Shown here: positions 52,176 to 61,880 of the stretch, piece by piece
Position numbering within the stretch: the first letter of the stretch is position 1
How the letters are laid out: each line of letters begins with the position of its first letter
Source: an uncultured Bacteroidales bacterium
GTDB lineage: Bacteria > Bacteroidota > Bacteroidia > Bacteroidales > FEN-979
Reading direction: 5' to 3'
Length of the DNA: 64,000 nt
NCBI GenBank assembly: GCA_903875045.1
Contig: CAIQUS010000063.1
Location: forward strand, 1-64,000
The notes under the pieces: generated by a model
Seen by the model: the letters and a program-made list of their open reading frames with translations, nothing else
Told to the model about the DNA's origin: nothing
Database searches by the model: none
Made by a program: the position numbers and the translations under genes

Positions 52176-55100
52176 TTATCGGAATTTCTTTTTTTCTAAA
52201 ATTTTTACAAGGTTCTTAACCGCTATTGATCTGTCAAAATTTGACTCTACCAGCAAACGGGCTTTTTTTGTTGTTTCTGATAGAAAAGTTTCGTCCAAAG
52301 AAAAAATCCGGTCAATTTGTTCAATAAAGTTCTCTTTTTCAGCTAAAAAAATCCCAGGGAGCAATGACTCAAGTCCTCTCATGCCAAATGAAGTGGACAA
52401 AAGAGGAATTCCCGTTGCAAGATAGTCCAGTACTTTTAAATTGGTGCCACTACCCGAAAACATCGGGTTGATTGCCAGATCCGATGTCCGAAAAATATTG
52501 TCCTTTTCTTTTTCAGAAATTATTCCGGTAAATTCGACATTGGCCGGATAAATTTTGTCTTTGTATATGTTTATAAGATTCCCTATGATGATATAGGTAT
52601 ATTGAGGCGTTTTCGATGCCAGGTGGTTCACAATGTATTCAACTGCCTCGATATTAGGACCATGGGCAGACCCAACAAATATTAACTTCTTTTTATCCCC
52701 GGTTGCAGTTCTTTTATATTCGTATTTTTGAGCGTATACATCAATACAATTAGGTACAACTACCATCTTCCTGTCCTGAACCTTATAAAAAGCTGAAATC
52801 TCTTTTTTCTCTTCTTCAGAAACAGTAAAGATCAGACTTGAAATCAGGCATGCGCGTGCTTCAACTGATTTAACCAATTCCAGGTAATACTGAATATGTT
52901 CATTGGCACCCGGATCATCAAAATATGTTTTTTTAAGATTATAATCTAAATTATGTGCCTCATAAATAATGAATTTGTTTTTCAGATACTTCTCAAATAA
53001 CGGCACAAAATAGGGATGTGAACTTATGAAAATATCAGATTTGTCGGCCAATGCCTGAGTGATTTGAACAAGATGGGGCAGAAGTTCAAATTTTGTTGTC
53101 AAGAGGATATCATGTAAATGTCCTTTTGCCTTTTTCTCTTCTACCGTCTGGTAATCAAAATAATCATGCGAATTTGGCACAAAATACATTGTAAGCCGGG
53201 GGTTGATTACCTCTTTAAAAAAAGGATCGCCCAACCCTCCCATTCCGATTAAATGTATGTTAAAATGCTTTGACAATTCAGTGTAAACATTCATAATTCT
53301 CACACCACCTCCAAAAACGGGTGGCCAAAACCTGAATGGAACAAAAACAGCTATTATTGGTACCGACCGGTCAAAGTCGGTAAGAAAGCCCGACAGACTG
53401 TTTGAATTGTCAATTTTCCCTGAAACGTAACCCCTTCTTCTGATTTTAATTTCATGAACAATACGGGTGGGATGAATCGCCAGTTTTAATACAGTTTTGA
53501 ACAGAAACCAGCGTTTCGTTCCATACGGGAAGAAAAAATAAAACAATTTAAGAATTTTGGGGAAAATCCATCGAAGTGGTGCAGTTACTTTCCAGGAATA
53601 GGAGTCAATCAAAGACTTATTCATTGTTTCCAGCCTTTGTATCGCCTCCGTATTGTTTAGCAGCATGGCAGCCTGGCCATCCATTTTCACTGTTAGATTT
53701 CGAATTACACTCTCTTTTTCAGTGATGTACGATTCTTTTGCCGCTAAAGTAGATTGCAGCACATCAACAACTTGCTCTTTTTGATTTAGGGTAGTTGTTA
53801 AATCATTATTTCTGATATTGACTTCCGTTAACAGGCTATCATACTCAAAATTCTGATGCTCCAACTCCTGGATTCGGGTTTTATGCAGGACTGTCTGAGT
53901 AATTTGGTCTTGTAGGTGCTGCTCCTTTGCTTGTAACTGTAGTTCCTTATTTTGAAATTGGGTCTCCTTTAACTGTAAATACTGTTCCTTTTCATTGATT
54001 AAAATATCTTTTTGTTCGAAAAGCTGGCCCAATTTTATTATCTGGTAATCTTTCTCCTCTATTTTTTGTGTTAACCCCCTTATCTGATCATCATACTGAA
54101 TACCTTGATCTTTCATTAATTGAGTTAATTCCCTTATTTTTTCCTCTCCGGATGCAATCTGATCATAAAGATTACGAAATGAGTTAAACACCATTCTTGA
54201 TTCTGTATCCCGAATTTTGATTTCTGCCATCAGTGATTTATAGTCATTTTTTTCTGATAATGCTTCCCTGGTAGCTTCTAAAAAACGTAATCCGTACTTT
54301 TTATCCGGTTCAAGGTGTGCCCCTTCTGCCCATTCGTTCCACGCGTTGACAAAAATCAGCCTTTCATCTCCTGCGTGTTCTGCTATGGTCAGACCAATAG
54401 TCGCCTTCAGAAAAAGTTTGTAAAGTTCAGGGGATGAGTTAATGAAAATGTGACTGGAGTTTTGTCTCCTGGGCGTATTGTCCCAGGAAGGAAATACTCC
54501 TCTGAACAAGGTATATTCTGGTTTTTGAACGTTGAGCAAATGATTAATAACGCTGGGGTAGTTGACAATCCAATTATCCTGAATCTTATGATAATCAACA
54601 TCATGAAGTTCAGCGAAAAGTTTTTTATCTACCAGGCAATCGGGGCTAGCAACCCAGGGAAACTGAACAATGCCATCAAACCCTATTGACAAGGGGTCAA
54701 TATCTTTTACAAAATTGTCAACGGTACATAAATAAAGTTCCTCCCCGATTTCATTCCTGACATAATCCCGCCAAATACCTGCAGTTTTGGATATGTCCGG
54801 AAATAACTCTGCGCGGTATATAATTAAAAGCAACTTTTTATTTATTCGAATATACCTCGGATCCTTCAAAATCGGGATTAACTGACGAATAAATTCCAGG
54901 TCATCAGTGGTGGAATGAAACTGTTCGATTAAAATATCATCATTATTCCCATCCCACTTACGTGTCCAGTTCTCGTTAGCCCAACAAATGCAGAAGGGAA
55001 AATCGGGTTTTCCGGAAGCCAATATTTCATCCAATGGCCGGTTTAATAACCTTTTTCCGTTAAAATAGTAATAATAATAACAAAAGCCATGAATGCCATG

Positions 55101-55319
55101 ATTTTGAGCCAGACGTGCTTGCTCCTCTCTGACCTCAGCCAGCCTTAAATCATAAAATCCAAGATCGGCAGGAATGTGCGGTTGATAATGACCGGGAAAA
55201 ACAGGCTTGGCTGATGAAACATTCGTCCATTCTGTGAATCCCTTACCCCACCATGAATTATTTTCATCAATAGGGTGAAATTGCGGCAGATAAAGTGCGA
55301 TAAGTTTTACATCATTCAT
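52176..55319 (-). CDS. WbsX domain-coiled coil-GT4 fusion
   Basis: This 1047-residue protein has three parts. Residues 1 to about 350 are a WbsX (GH99-like) domain with IALYLPQFHPIDENNSWWGKG, FCYYYYYFNGKRLL and FCICWANENWTRKWDG. Residues about 350-600 are a coiled coil, including a register rich in KEQ, LQ and QLK, ending in SYSWKVTAPLRWIFP. Residues about 640-1047 are a GT4 domain with KLIFVGSAHGPNIEAVEYIV and MFSGSGTNLKVLDYLATGIPLLSTSFG. It would act on glycan at the membrane and combine endo-mannosidase-like or transfer activity with chain extension. It follows the Wzt gene by 12 bases. Confidence 0.88.
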   Translation of the reverse strand: MNDVKLIALYLPQFHPIDENNSWWGKGFTEWTNVSSAKPVFPGHYQPHIPADLGFYDLRLAEVREEQARLAQNHGIHGFCYYYYYFNGKRLLNRPLDEILASGKPDFPFCICWANENWTRKWDGNNDDILIEQFHSTTDDLEFIRQLIPILKDPRYIRINKKLLLIIYRAELFPDISKTAGIWRDYVRNEIGEELYLCTVDNFVKDIDPLSIGFDGIVQFPWVASPDCLVDKKLFAELHDVDYHKIQDNWIVNYPSVINHLLNVQKPEYTLFRGVFPSWDNTPRRQNSSHIFINSSPELYKLFLKATIGLTIAEHAGDERLIFVNAWNEWAEGAHLEPDKKYGLRFLEATREALSEKNDYKSLMAEIKIRDTESRMVFNSFRNLYDQIASGEEKIRELTQLMKDQGIQYDDQIRGLTQKIEEKDYQIIKLGQLFEQKDILINEKEQYLQLKETQFQNKELQLQAKEQHLQDQITQTVLHKTRIQELEHQNFEYDSLLTEVNIRNNDLTTTLNQKEQVVDVLQSTLAAKESYITEKESVIRNLTVKMDGQAAMLLNNTEAIQRLETMNKSLIDSYSWKVTAPLRWIFPKILKLFYFFFPYGTKRWFLFKTVLKLAIHPTRIVHEIKIRRRGYVSGKIDNSNSLSGFLTDFDRSVPIIAVFVPFRFWPPVFGGGVRIMNVYTELSKHFNIHLIGMGGLGDPFFKEVINPRLTMYFVPNSHDYFDYQTVEEKKAKGHLHDILLTTKFELLPHLVQITQALADKSDIFISSHPYFVPLFEKYLKNKFIIYEAHNLDYNLKKTYFDDPGANEHIQYYLELVKSVEARACLISSLIFTVSEEEKKEISAFYKVQDRKMVVVPNCIDVYAQKYEYKRTATGDKKKLIFVGSAHGPNIEAVEYIVNHLASKTPQYTYIIIGNLINIYKDKIYPANVEFTGIISEKEKDNIFRTSDLAINPMFSGSGTNLKVLDYLATGIPLLSTSFGMRGLESLLPGIFLAEKENFIEQIDRIFSLDETFLSETTKKARLLVESNFDRSIAVKNLVKILEKKKFR

Positions 55320-55331
55320 TATCAGGTTTTA

Positions 55332-56585
55332 TCAAGCCCATTCATAATCCAGATGAACAATCCCCGTATTCAGATTGAATGCCTGAACCTGAAAATACCC
55401 GGTGGATTGATCTACAAAATCAATTAACTTTTCGACCTTATCCTCATAGATTCCAGCGCGTACATAGTACTTGTTGGTACCAAGACCAATGTGCTTATAA
55501 TGAACATCACAAAATCCATTCTGAACAATTTTCCTTGTATCGATTTTATCGAAAAGTGTATTGATACCAAAAATAAAATAATCTTCCTGTGAATAAATGG
55601 AAACCCCGAAATTCAATTCTTCCACACCTTCCATTTTCGAAAAATGGATTCTGATAATCAAATCATCACCTGTTTTAAAAAGATTTTTTTCCGTTTTAGT
55701 TTCATCCAGGAATTCAATATTCTCGATGGTTGCTGCTTTAACAACCGCAGTTTTATCAATAAAAACGGGATCAATATTTATATCATCAACAATTATTTTT
55801 TCAACACTTTTTTTCTGGGTCTTCTCATAAATCCTTCGTTCTTCATCCGACATATTCTGCATGATGTACTCTGAGACCGCATCCTTGGGATTGCTAATCA
55901 ACACATTCCGGCCATTGCGCAGCAGCATGATCCGATCGCAATATTTTTGAGCGGTTCCCAAATCATGCGTTACCAGGATAATGGTTTTTTTCTGGTGTTT
56001 GAAATTAACAAATTCTGTAAGACATTTTGCTTGAAAATTACTGTCGCCAACGGCCAATACTTCGTCCATCAGGAGAATTTCCTTATTGGCATGAATGGCA
56101 ACAGAAAAGGCGAGCCTAACCTGCATTCCACTGGAATAATTCTTAACTTTTAAATGTATAAACTGCTCTAATTCTGAAAATTCGATGATCTTTGGATACT
56201 TCTTTTCAATTTCTTTAAAGGTGAGTCCCAGAATTGTTCCATTCAGGAAAATGTTGTCCTTCCCCGATAATTCGGGATTAAATCCAACTCCTAGTTCAAG
56301 AAAAGGAGAAACTTGTCCATTCACTGTTACTGATCCGGAATCCGGCGAATAAATCCCGGCAAGGATCTTTAGCAGCGTTGATTTCCCACTTCCATTTCTG
56401 CCAATGATACCAAAAAATTCTCCTTTTTTTATTTCAAGAGATACATCTTCAAGCGCATTGTATTTTTCAAAGAAAGTTTTTTTCCGGAATTCCAGTACTT
56501 TCTCCCTGATGGTATTTCGACGCTCATGGGGTATCTCAAATGTTTTTGAAATATGATCTACTAATATCGCTGTATCTTGGTTCAT
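55332..56585 (-). CDS. wzt: Polysaccharide ABC transporter ATPase with sugar-binding tail
   Basis: This 417-residue ATPase energises export of a lipid-linked glycan. It has Walker A FGIIGRNGSGKSTLLK, the signature VKNYSSGMQVRLAFSVAI and Walker B EILLMDEVLAVGD. The C-terminal part (about residues 250-417) is a beta-rich domain of the Wzt type that recognises the glycan's non-reducing end modification. The tail suggests that the chain end is capped; methyl, sulfate or carbamoyl groups from this locus are candidates. It pairs with the permease gene 16 bases upstream. Confidence 0.93.
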   Translation of the reverse strand: MNQDTAILVDHISKTFEIPHERRNTIREKVLEFRKKTFFEKYNALEDVSLEIKKGEFFGIIGRNGSGKSTLLKILAGIYSPDSGSVTVNGQVSPFLELGVGFNPELSGKDNIFLNGTILGLTFKEIEKKYPKIIEFSELEQFIHLKVKNYSSGMQVRLAFSVAIHANKEILLMDEVLAVGDSNFQAKCLTEFVNFKHQKKTIILVTHDLGTAQKYCDRIMLLRNGRNVLISNPKDAVSEYIMQNMSDEERRIYEKTQKKSVEKIIVDDINIDPVFIDKTAVVKAATIENIEFLDETKTEKNLFKTGDDLIIRIHFSKMEGVEELNFGVSIYSQEDYFIFGINTLFDKIDTRKIVQNGFCDVHYKHIGLGTNKYYVRAGIYEDKVEKLIDFVDQSTGYFQVQAFNLNTGIVHLDYEWA

Positions 56586-56601
56586 TTCAGTATGTTTAAA
56601 G

Positions 56602-57375
56602 CTATATGCTTTCTATCAGGTTTTTTGTAGATTTTTTTAAGAACCATAAACTTCCAAAAAATACCGGTATTAATATACCAATAAATATCAGCAGATGATC
56701 AAACCGGGCAAAGCCATGATCAATTAAAACCACTTTCGAGTGTTCAATAAGCAGTGTCATCGGGTTTAAATAGAGTAATGTTTGAACATGGGGGGGGACA
56801 GCAGTAATGGGATAAATAATCGGGCTTGCATAAAAAAGAACGCCCAGCAAAACCTCCCAAATCTGATTCAGATCTCGAAATCTCACATACAACGGAGCTG
56901 CAAAAAAAGAATAGGTCAGTGAAATTCCGTAAATCAGAATAACATAAATCAGGAAAACAGATAATTGCAAAATGCCGGGAAACACATTATAGGCAAAAAG
57001 AAAAATAAACAGGATCACTAAATTAAAGAAAAAAGCGAGCGCACTGTGTATGGTAGAAGAAATGATAATGAGCCACAGTGGAATATAAATCTTTTTCAAT
57101 ATGTTCGCCTTTGAAAGCAGGCTGTTCATTCCGACCGTGGTTGCTTCTGAGAAAAATGACCAAAGAATCAGACCGACAAGCAATCTGATGGTATAGTGTG
57201 GATTATCTTTGAAGAAGAGATTTGAAAAAACAAAATTCAAGACCAGAAAAAGGCAAAAAGGTTTGAGAAATACCCAGACAGCTCCCAACCATGATCCCTG
57301 GTATCGCATCTTCAAATCCGTTTTGGCAAGCATCCAAATGGTATCCCAGTAATGTCGTCGTTTTTTATAATTCAT
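56602..57375 (-). CDS. wzm: Polysaccharide ABC transporter permease
   Basis: This 257-residue permease has six membrane helices and the family pattern DLKMRYQGSWLGAVWVFLKPFCLFLVLNFVFSN at the start. It exports the glycan as Wzm. Together with Wzt it shows that the polysaccharide is exported by an ABC transporter rather than by Wzx/Wzy. A -7 element lies 22 bases upstream. It begins the long minus-strand unit running to 43509. Confidence 0.93.
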   Translation of the reverse strand: MNYKKRRHYWDTIWMLAKTDLKMRYQGSWLGAVWVFLKPFCLFLVLNFVFSNLFFKDNPHYTIRLLVGLILWSFFSEATTVGMNSLLSKANILKKIYIPLWLIIISSTIHSALAFFFNLVILFIFLFAYNVFPGILQLSVFLIYVILIYGISLTYSFFAAPLYVRFRDLNQIWEVLLGVLFYASPIIYPITAVPPHVQTLLYLNPMTLLIEHSKVVLIDHGFARFDHLLIFIGILIPVFFGSLWFLKKSTKNLIESI

Positions 57376-57397
57376 TTTAAGTTCCGCTTTGTTCGTG

Positions 57398-57405
57398 CAA
57401 AACTA
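57398..57405 (-). promoter_or_regulatory. Candidate -7 element for the wzm-wzt unit
   Basis: The minus strand reads TAGTTTTG (consensus TAnnTTTG), 22 bases upstream of the wzm ATG. Confidence 0.5.
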
Positions 57406-57518
57406 TAAAAATTTCTCCCCAAAAAGGGTATTAAATGTTATTTGTCAATCAAAAAAACAGTAAACATCCTAAATTTTGTGGTAATCAGGTACTGAACTGA
57501 AAAGTCGTATCATTTTTT

Positions 57519-57526
57519 TACCTTTG
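57519..57526 (+). promoter_or_regulatory. Candidate -7 element for the sulfotransferase
   Basis: The plus strand reads TACCTTTG (consensus TAnnTTTG). It overlaps a possible TTG start at 57524, so translation more likely begins at the ATG at 57578. Confidence 0.45.
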
Positions 57527-57577
57527 GAATTCTTTATAAAAACAATTTCCCTTTTGAAAACAAAGCCCAAAATTACA

Positions 57578-58456
57578 ATGACAGGTCAATGCGGCCCAGT
57601 GGTTATCGGCGGAATCGGTGGAAGCGGAACAAGAGTTATCGCCGAAATTCTTTCACTTCTTGGCTATTATTTAGGAAATGATCTCAACGTGCCAAAAGAT
57701 TTCCTGTTATATACCCTTTTATTTAAACGTAAAAATTGGTATGTCAAAAACAGGGCAAATGAAACTGCCTTGCATACTGGATTTCACATAATGCAAAAAG
57801 CGGTTATATCAAAAGAATCATTATCGCTAAGGGAAACCATTTACTTGTTAAACGCAATTATTTCAATATCAATGCATGGCCATAACCATTTAGGCGATGG
57901 TAAAGGGGTTTGGCCATTTATACGGGCAAAGAAAATGTTTTTTGAAAATAAAAATGATCTCTCCCTGTATAAAGGCTGGGGCTGGAAAGAACCTAATTCA
58001 CACCTTCTGATTTCAGAAATGGATCAATGCTTTTCGAAATTCAAATATATCCATACAGTTCGTCACGGGCTGGACATGGCTTTCAGTGAGAATCAGCAGC
58101 AGTTGTACAATTGGGGTCCTCTGTTTGGGGTTGAATTACCAACAACCCGGCAGGATGTTCCCAGGGCTTCATTTCAATACTGGGTTAAGGCAAACCGGGA
58201 AGCCATTGAAAAGGGTGAAAAATTGGGTCCTGAAAAATTTTTGCTGATTAACTATGATCAACTTTGTATTGATCCTCAACACGAAATTTTAAAACTCTTC
58301 TCATTTTTGGAAATTGATCCAGATGACTCTGTTTTCATGAAATGTGCCGCATTGCCAAAAGTTGCGACCTCAACCGGAAGATTTCAAAACTATCATCTTG
58401 ATGCATTTGAGCATAGCGATTTAGCATTTCTCAAATCATTGGGCTTCACAATCTGA
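57578..58456 (+). CDS. Sulfotransferase family protein
   Basis: This 292-residue protein has the PAPS-binding loop VVIGGIGGSGTRVIAEIL at the N-terminus and YKGWGWKEPNSHLLISEM, IHTVRHGLDMAFSENQQQL and LINYDQLC, the usual sulfotransferase blocks. It would sulfate a sugar of the glycan. The ATG at 57578 is chosen because the -7 element overlaps the alternative TTG start. It is convergent with the second sulfotransferase, overlapping it by 11 bases. Confidence 0.8.
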   Translation: MTGQCGPVVIGGIGGSGTRVIAEILSLLGYYLGNDLNVPKDFLLYTLLFKRKNWYVKNRANETALHTGFHIMQKAVISKESLSLRETIYLLNAIISISMHGHNHLGDGKGVWPFIRAKKMFFENKNDLSLYKGWGWKEPNSHLLISEMDQCFSKFKYIHTVRHGLDMAFSENQQQLYNWGPLFGVELPTTRQDVPRASFQYWVKANREAIEKGEKLGPEKFLLINYDQLCIDPQHEILKLFSFLEIDPDDSVFMKCAALPKVATSTGRFQNYHLDAFEHSDLAFLKSLGFTI

Positions 58457-60005
58457 ATAACTGTTTAAATTTCAGATAACAGAATAATAACGGGCTTACT
58501 ACTAATTTACCTGCTTTCCAAGTAAAGGAATCATATATTTCCTGAATTTTTGTAACCTGGGTGAAAATGTCTTGTTTCTGAACCCTGTTTTCCAGTGAAA
58601 GTTGTAAAATCGCATCCTCTTTCTGCTCGTTTGACTTTTCCAGCCGTATTAATTCTTCCTTTTGTACTAAAAGTTGATTTTCTGTTAAGGTCAGTCTTTC
58701 TGTCAGAAAATTTCTTTCAATATCGAATGACATGGTTGAATTCCCTGCACTTGCAACCGACAAATTAAGCGCACCTTCTCCAAAAGCACGATAAATTATT
58801 TCAACAGTAATTCCGGCTGCCTTTGTGTGAAAACCATCCATAAAAAAAACAATATGCGGGATTTCTCTTGGGAAAAAAAGCAATTCATTGGTTGAGTGCT
58901 TCTCTTTTTTAATCTCATACATATCGTCAATGGTAAAGAACTCATCCCGTTCAATCTTATTGCCGAAATGATCTGTGATTTCAATGCTTTGAATTAAAAA
59001 TCCAAGCCCGCAATTTGAAGGGATAAATGTAATCTCTTTAATTTCATCAAATTGACAAAGATCAAAAACCAACTTGTTTTGTCCATAATTAACAGGGACA
59101 TGCAGTTCTTCTTTTAACCCGTAGTTGTATTCAACCTGCAGCGAGGCGAATATTTCTCCGATACCATGGAAAAAACTCATCTGGTTATAAAAGAAAGTGC
59201 CAATGCTGTCAATTAATTCATTGTCGGTGTTGGTGAATTTACCATCTTTTGCCTTAGCCAGTGTATGATAAAGCTCAATACTTCCCTGCGTAAAAGGATG
59301 TATGGCTGGTATTTCAGAAATATTGTGATGCTTTAAATCTTTTTCAACAAAGTCCCGGATTTGCTTTTCCTGATTGGAAGTGAGTTCCGTTTGATTTTGA
59401 AAATTCAGTAAAATTTGTCTGATTGGCGAAACAGGGTCCTGAACGATATCATTAAATAAGATGAACGACCGGGGATAAGAACGTGTGTGAAATTCGGCAT
59501 TGAGCATATAATCCATCCACAGCAGAACAGATTTCTCAGATGGGAAATGGTTTCTGCTAAGCAAAGAAGCTGCAACCTCCGAAGGACTTCTTAAACATAT
59601 CACGAAATAGGGTTGTATTTCAAGGATTTTGAACACCTCCAGGTAAAATGGCAAAAGCACACTCAACCGGGGATCTTTGATAAGAAGTTGGTTCAATTCA
59701 TCAAATTGCTGCAACATGGTATCCGCCAGTTCGTCCCTGAAATCAATCAATGGATTGCCTGTCCACCAATTCTTTCTGATCAGGTAGGTTTCATGCCATG
59801 AAGATCCTAACGATTTCAGAAGTCGGTTGTTGAGTGCTGTAATGGGCACATTTTCAAAAAACCCCTTAGGATTTTCTCCCAGGGGAGGAATAACTGATGA
59901 TCCCAGACTCAACCCAAGAATATTAAATATTCCGGAAGTCGTTGATGTTCCGCTTCGGTGCATTCCAATAACCACTAATGCTTTCCTTTGTTGCCTGATG
60001 TTCAT
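58446..60005 (-). CDS. Sulfotransferase with coiled-coil tail
   Basis: This 519-residue protein has a sulfotransferase domain (about residues 1-260: LVVIGMHRSGTSTTSGIFNILGL, GENPKGFFEN, IKDPRLSVLLPF, VICLRSPSEVAASLLSRN), a middle beta-rich part (about 290-420), and a coiled-coil tail that ends in SFTWKAGKLVVSP and a hydrophobic segment. The tail resembles the coiled coil and SYSWKVTAPLR of the WbsX-GT4 protein at 52176. It is the last gene of the carbamoyltransferase cassette, though it may have its own promoter in the 49-base gap before it. Confidence 0.85.
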   Translation of the reverse strand: MNIRQQRKALVVIGMHRSGTSTTSGIFNILGLSLGSSVIPPLGENPKGFFENVPITALNNRLLKSLGSSWHETYLIRKNWWTGNPLIDFRDELADTMLQQFDELNQLLIKDPRLSVLLPFYLEVFKILEIQPYFVICLRSPSEVAASLLSRNHFPSEKSVLLWMDYMLNAEFHTRSYPRSFILFNDIVQDPVSPIRQILLNFQNQTELTSNQEKQIRDFVEKDLKHHNISEIPAIHPFTQGSIELYHTLAKAKDGKFTNTDNELIDSIGTFFYNQMSFFHGIGEIFASLQVEYNYGLKEELHVPVNYGQNKLVFDLCQFDEIKEITFIPSNCGLGFLIQSIEITDHFGNKIERDEFFTIDDMYEIKKEKHSTNELLFFPREIPHIVFFMDGFHTKAAGITVEIIYRAFGEGALNLSVASAGNSTMSFDIERNFLTERLTLTENQLLVQKEELIRLEKSNEQKEDAILQLSLENRVQKQDIFTQVTKIQEIYDSFTWKAGKLVVSPLLFCYLKFKQLFRL

Positions 60006-60054
60006 CGTAAAGTTTTATGCACTACAAACATTTTGCAGTTGTACAAATCACTTT

Positions 60055-60426
60055 TCACCAAATTCTCTCAAAACTTTTTTTATCTGCCTCTTTATTGATG
60101 TCGAAAAAATATGTTTTATATTTATTTGACAGCATTAGTTGGTCTTTTCTGAATAGTTTGGAAAGAAGTGATATCGGGAACAGGAATAAAAAAAACACGA
60201 TACTTAGTAAGAAGCCGGGGATCAAACGCCCCATGTATTGTGCCATCATCATCCACACCATTTCAATTTTTCGACTTACAAATGGAGATAATATCCCTAT
60301 AAGTCCAATGATGAACGCTACCCATGCTGCCCACTGCCATGAAAACAGAAAGTGCAGCATTAAAAACCCCATGGAAATAACTAAAATGGTTGATTTTGAC
60401 GTGTCGGATTTCATTGTTTTTTCCAT
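60055..60426 (-). CDS. SxtJ family membrane protein
   Basis: This 123-residue protein has three or four membrane helices (LVISMGFLMLHFLFSWQWAAWVAFIIGLIGIL, then GRLIPGFLLSIVFFLFLFPISLL). It belongs to the SxtJ group first named in saxitoxin clusters and common beside carbamoyltransferases. The start is the ATG at 60426, since an upstream extension would run into the DUF5989 gene. It has no catalytic motif that I can see and is probably structural for the cassette. Confidence 0.82.
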   Translation of the reverse strand: MEKTMKSDTSKSTILVISMGFLMLHFLFSWQWAAWVAFIIGLIGILSPFVSRKIEMVWMMMAQYMGRLIPGFLLSIVFFLFLFPISLLSKLFRKDQLMLSNKYKTYFFDINKEADKKSFERIW

Positions 60427-60433
60427 CTTTGGG

Positions 60434-60583
60434 TTAAAAAAGTGTATATATAAATGGTGCAAGAGCGCTACCACCTCCGTAAACGATGATCAAGCCCAAC
60501 AGCAAAAGAATTACAATAATCGGCGCTAACCAAAATTTCTTACGCTCTTTCATAAAGAGCCAAAGATCCTTAATAAAATCCAT
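60434..60583 (-). CDS. DUF5989 small membrane protein
   Basis: This 49-residue protein is too short for normal gene callers. It reads MDFIKDLWLFMKERKKFW, one strong membrane helix (LAPIIVILLLLGLIIVY) and a conserved GGGSALAPFIYTLF end. This is the DUF5989 pattern, a family that occurs beside SxtJ and carbamoyltransferase. The start lies 1 base after the SGNH gene's stop and its own stop is 7 bases before the SxtJ start, so it is an integral member of the operon. Confidence 0.9.
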   Translation of the reverse strand: MDFIKDLWLFMKERKKFWLAPIIVILLLLGLIIVYGGGSALAPFIYTLF

Positions 60584-60584
60584 A

Positions 60585-61880
60585 TTATCTGTTTTTAATG
60601 TCTTTTATAATCCTAAGAGAAAACAATTCATGGGCAACTTTATTAGGGTGCCTGTCAATAATAACAGAATCTTTACCCTCAGTATGATATACTGAGAATA
60701 GTTTTTCATAGGGAACTTTTGTTTCTATCACCTTTCTTTCTAAATCAAAATCCAAATCAATGACCTGGGCTCTGGTTTTTAAATTTTCCAACAAAGGTTT
60801 ACACTGATCAGTTGGATAGCAAAGTTTAAGGATGATTGGAATTGCATTATTTTTTTTACAACAATCTATTATTCGGTTATAAACATATTTTTCCAGGTCA
60901 GCTTTTCTTTTGGTAGGTTCAGGGAGAATGCCCAATTTGATTTTTATCGTTGCGATAACATAGGAATAATAGTCAATTACCTCAGCTTTGAACCCATCTG
61001 AAAATAAAAAAAGTGTTTTTTCGAAATAAGATCGTTCTGTATCACGCAGGTTTTTTCTTGAATAAATCATTAATGTCGAAAATGAAGGTGGGTTGAGCTT
61101 AAAACCACTTCCTACGTCTGAGAAATAAGGATATGGTCTGTAACCATAAGGTGTCGTCCTGATCATGCTCATTGATCTTCGTGATAACCAGGGACTTAAT
61201 TGAATAAAAACATAATTGAATTGATACTGTCCTGTCAAACTATCTGCTACCTGTACCATTTGGCCAGAACCATAGGCAGAAGCTCCGGTATTAATGTAAT
61301 TGTGTCCGAGAAATTTAGAGGTTAAATAGGGATAACTGTATTGAGCCTCAATACCATCACCAAAAGTAAATGAACAACCCAAATATAAATCAAGTGTTTT
61401 ATTTTTTAATTTTAATGAATCCGCCACTGTTCTGTACCCAATTGAGTCAATAATTATAGGGATGCTATCTTTGATACCATCACCAATGTAGTATATGAAA
61501 CTGCCATGAGCATCTGGAATTGCTTTATGTGCAAGATACTGATCGACTTTCCACACTGTGCCACTTGTTCTTTTGTCAAGGGTTTTCGAATATAAATAGA
61601 ATTGATTAATGATCAGAAATCTATCTGCTATATGCATTGAAAGAATAAACGGTACAACTGTAAAAAAAACGATTTTAAATTTACCGGACTTAAAATCAAA
61701 TAACTTTTTATAAATTAAAGTCTCTATCAGTAGAAACAATAAGATTGAATTTATTATAAACACGAGCATCGAAATCGCTGCACTATTCCCAAAACTAACA
61801 TTTAATTTGAAGAATATGAAATCAATAAGAATAAAAAGTGAGAGAATAATAAGTATTGTGGCGATTTTCCCTTTCATCAT
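60585..61880 (-). CDS. SGNH/GDSL hydrolase-like membrane protein
   Basis: This 431-residue protein has three N-terminal membrane helices (about residues 6-90) and a soluble SGNH domain with the nucleophile motif LGCSFTFGDG (Ser170), NTGASAYGSGQ and the late catalytic DRHPN (Asp409, His411). The block order matches SGNH esterases or acyltransferases. The start overlaps the carbamoyltransferase stop by 1 base (TGATG), so translation is coupled. It probably acts on the glycan at the membrane. Confidence 0.82.
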   Translation of the reverse strand: MMKGKIATILIILSLFILIDFIFFKLNVSFGNSAAISMLVFIINSILLFLLIETLIYKKLFDFKSGKFKIVFFTVVPFILSMHIADRFLIINQFYLYSKTLDKRTSGTVWKVDQYLAHKAIPDAHGSFIYYIGDGIKDSIPIIIDSIGYRTVADSLKLKNKTLDLYLGCSFTFGDGIEAQYSYPYLTSKFLGHNYINTGASAYGSGQMVQVADSLTGQYQFNYVFIQLSPWLSRRSMSMIRTTPYGYRPYPYFSDVGSGFKLNPPSFSTLMIYSRKNLRDTERSYFEKTLFLFSDGFKAEVIDYYSYVIATIKIKLGILPEPTKRKADLEKYVYNRIIDCCKKNNAIPIILKLCYPTDQCKPLLENLKTRAQVIDLDFDLERKVIETKVPYEKLFSVYHTEGKDSVIIDRHPNKVAHELFSLRIIKDIKNR

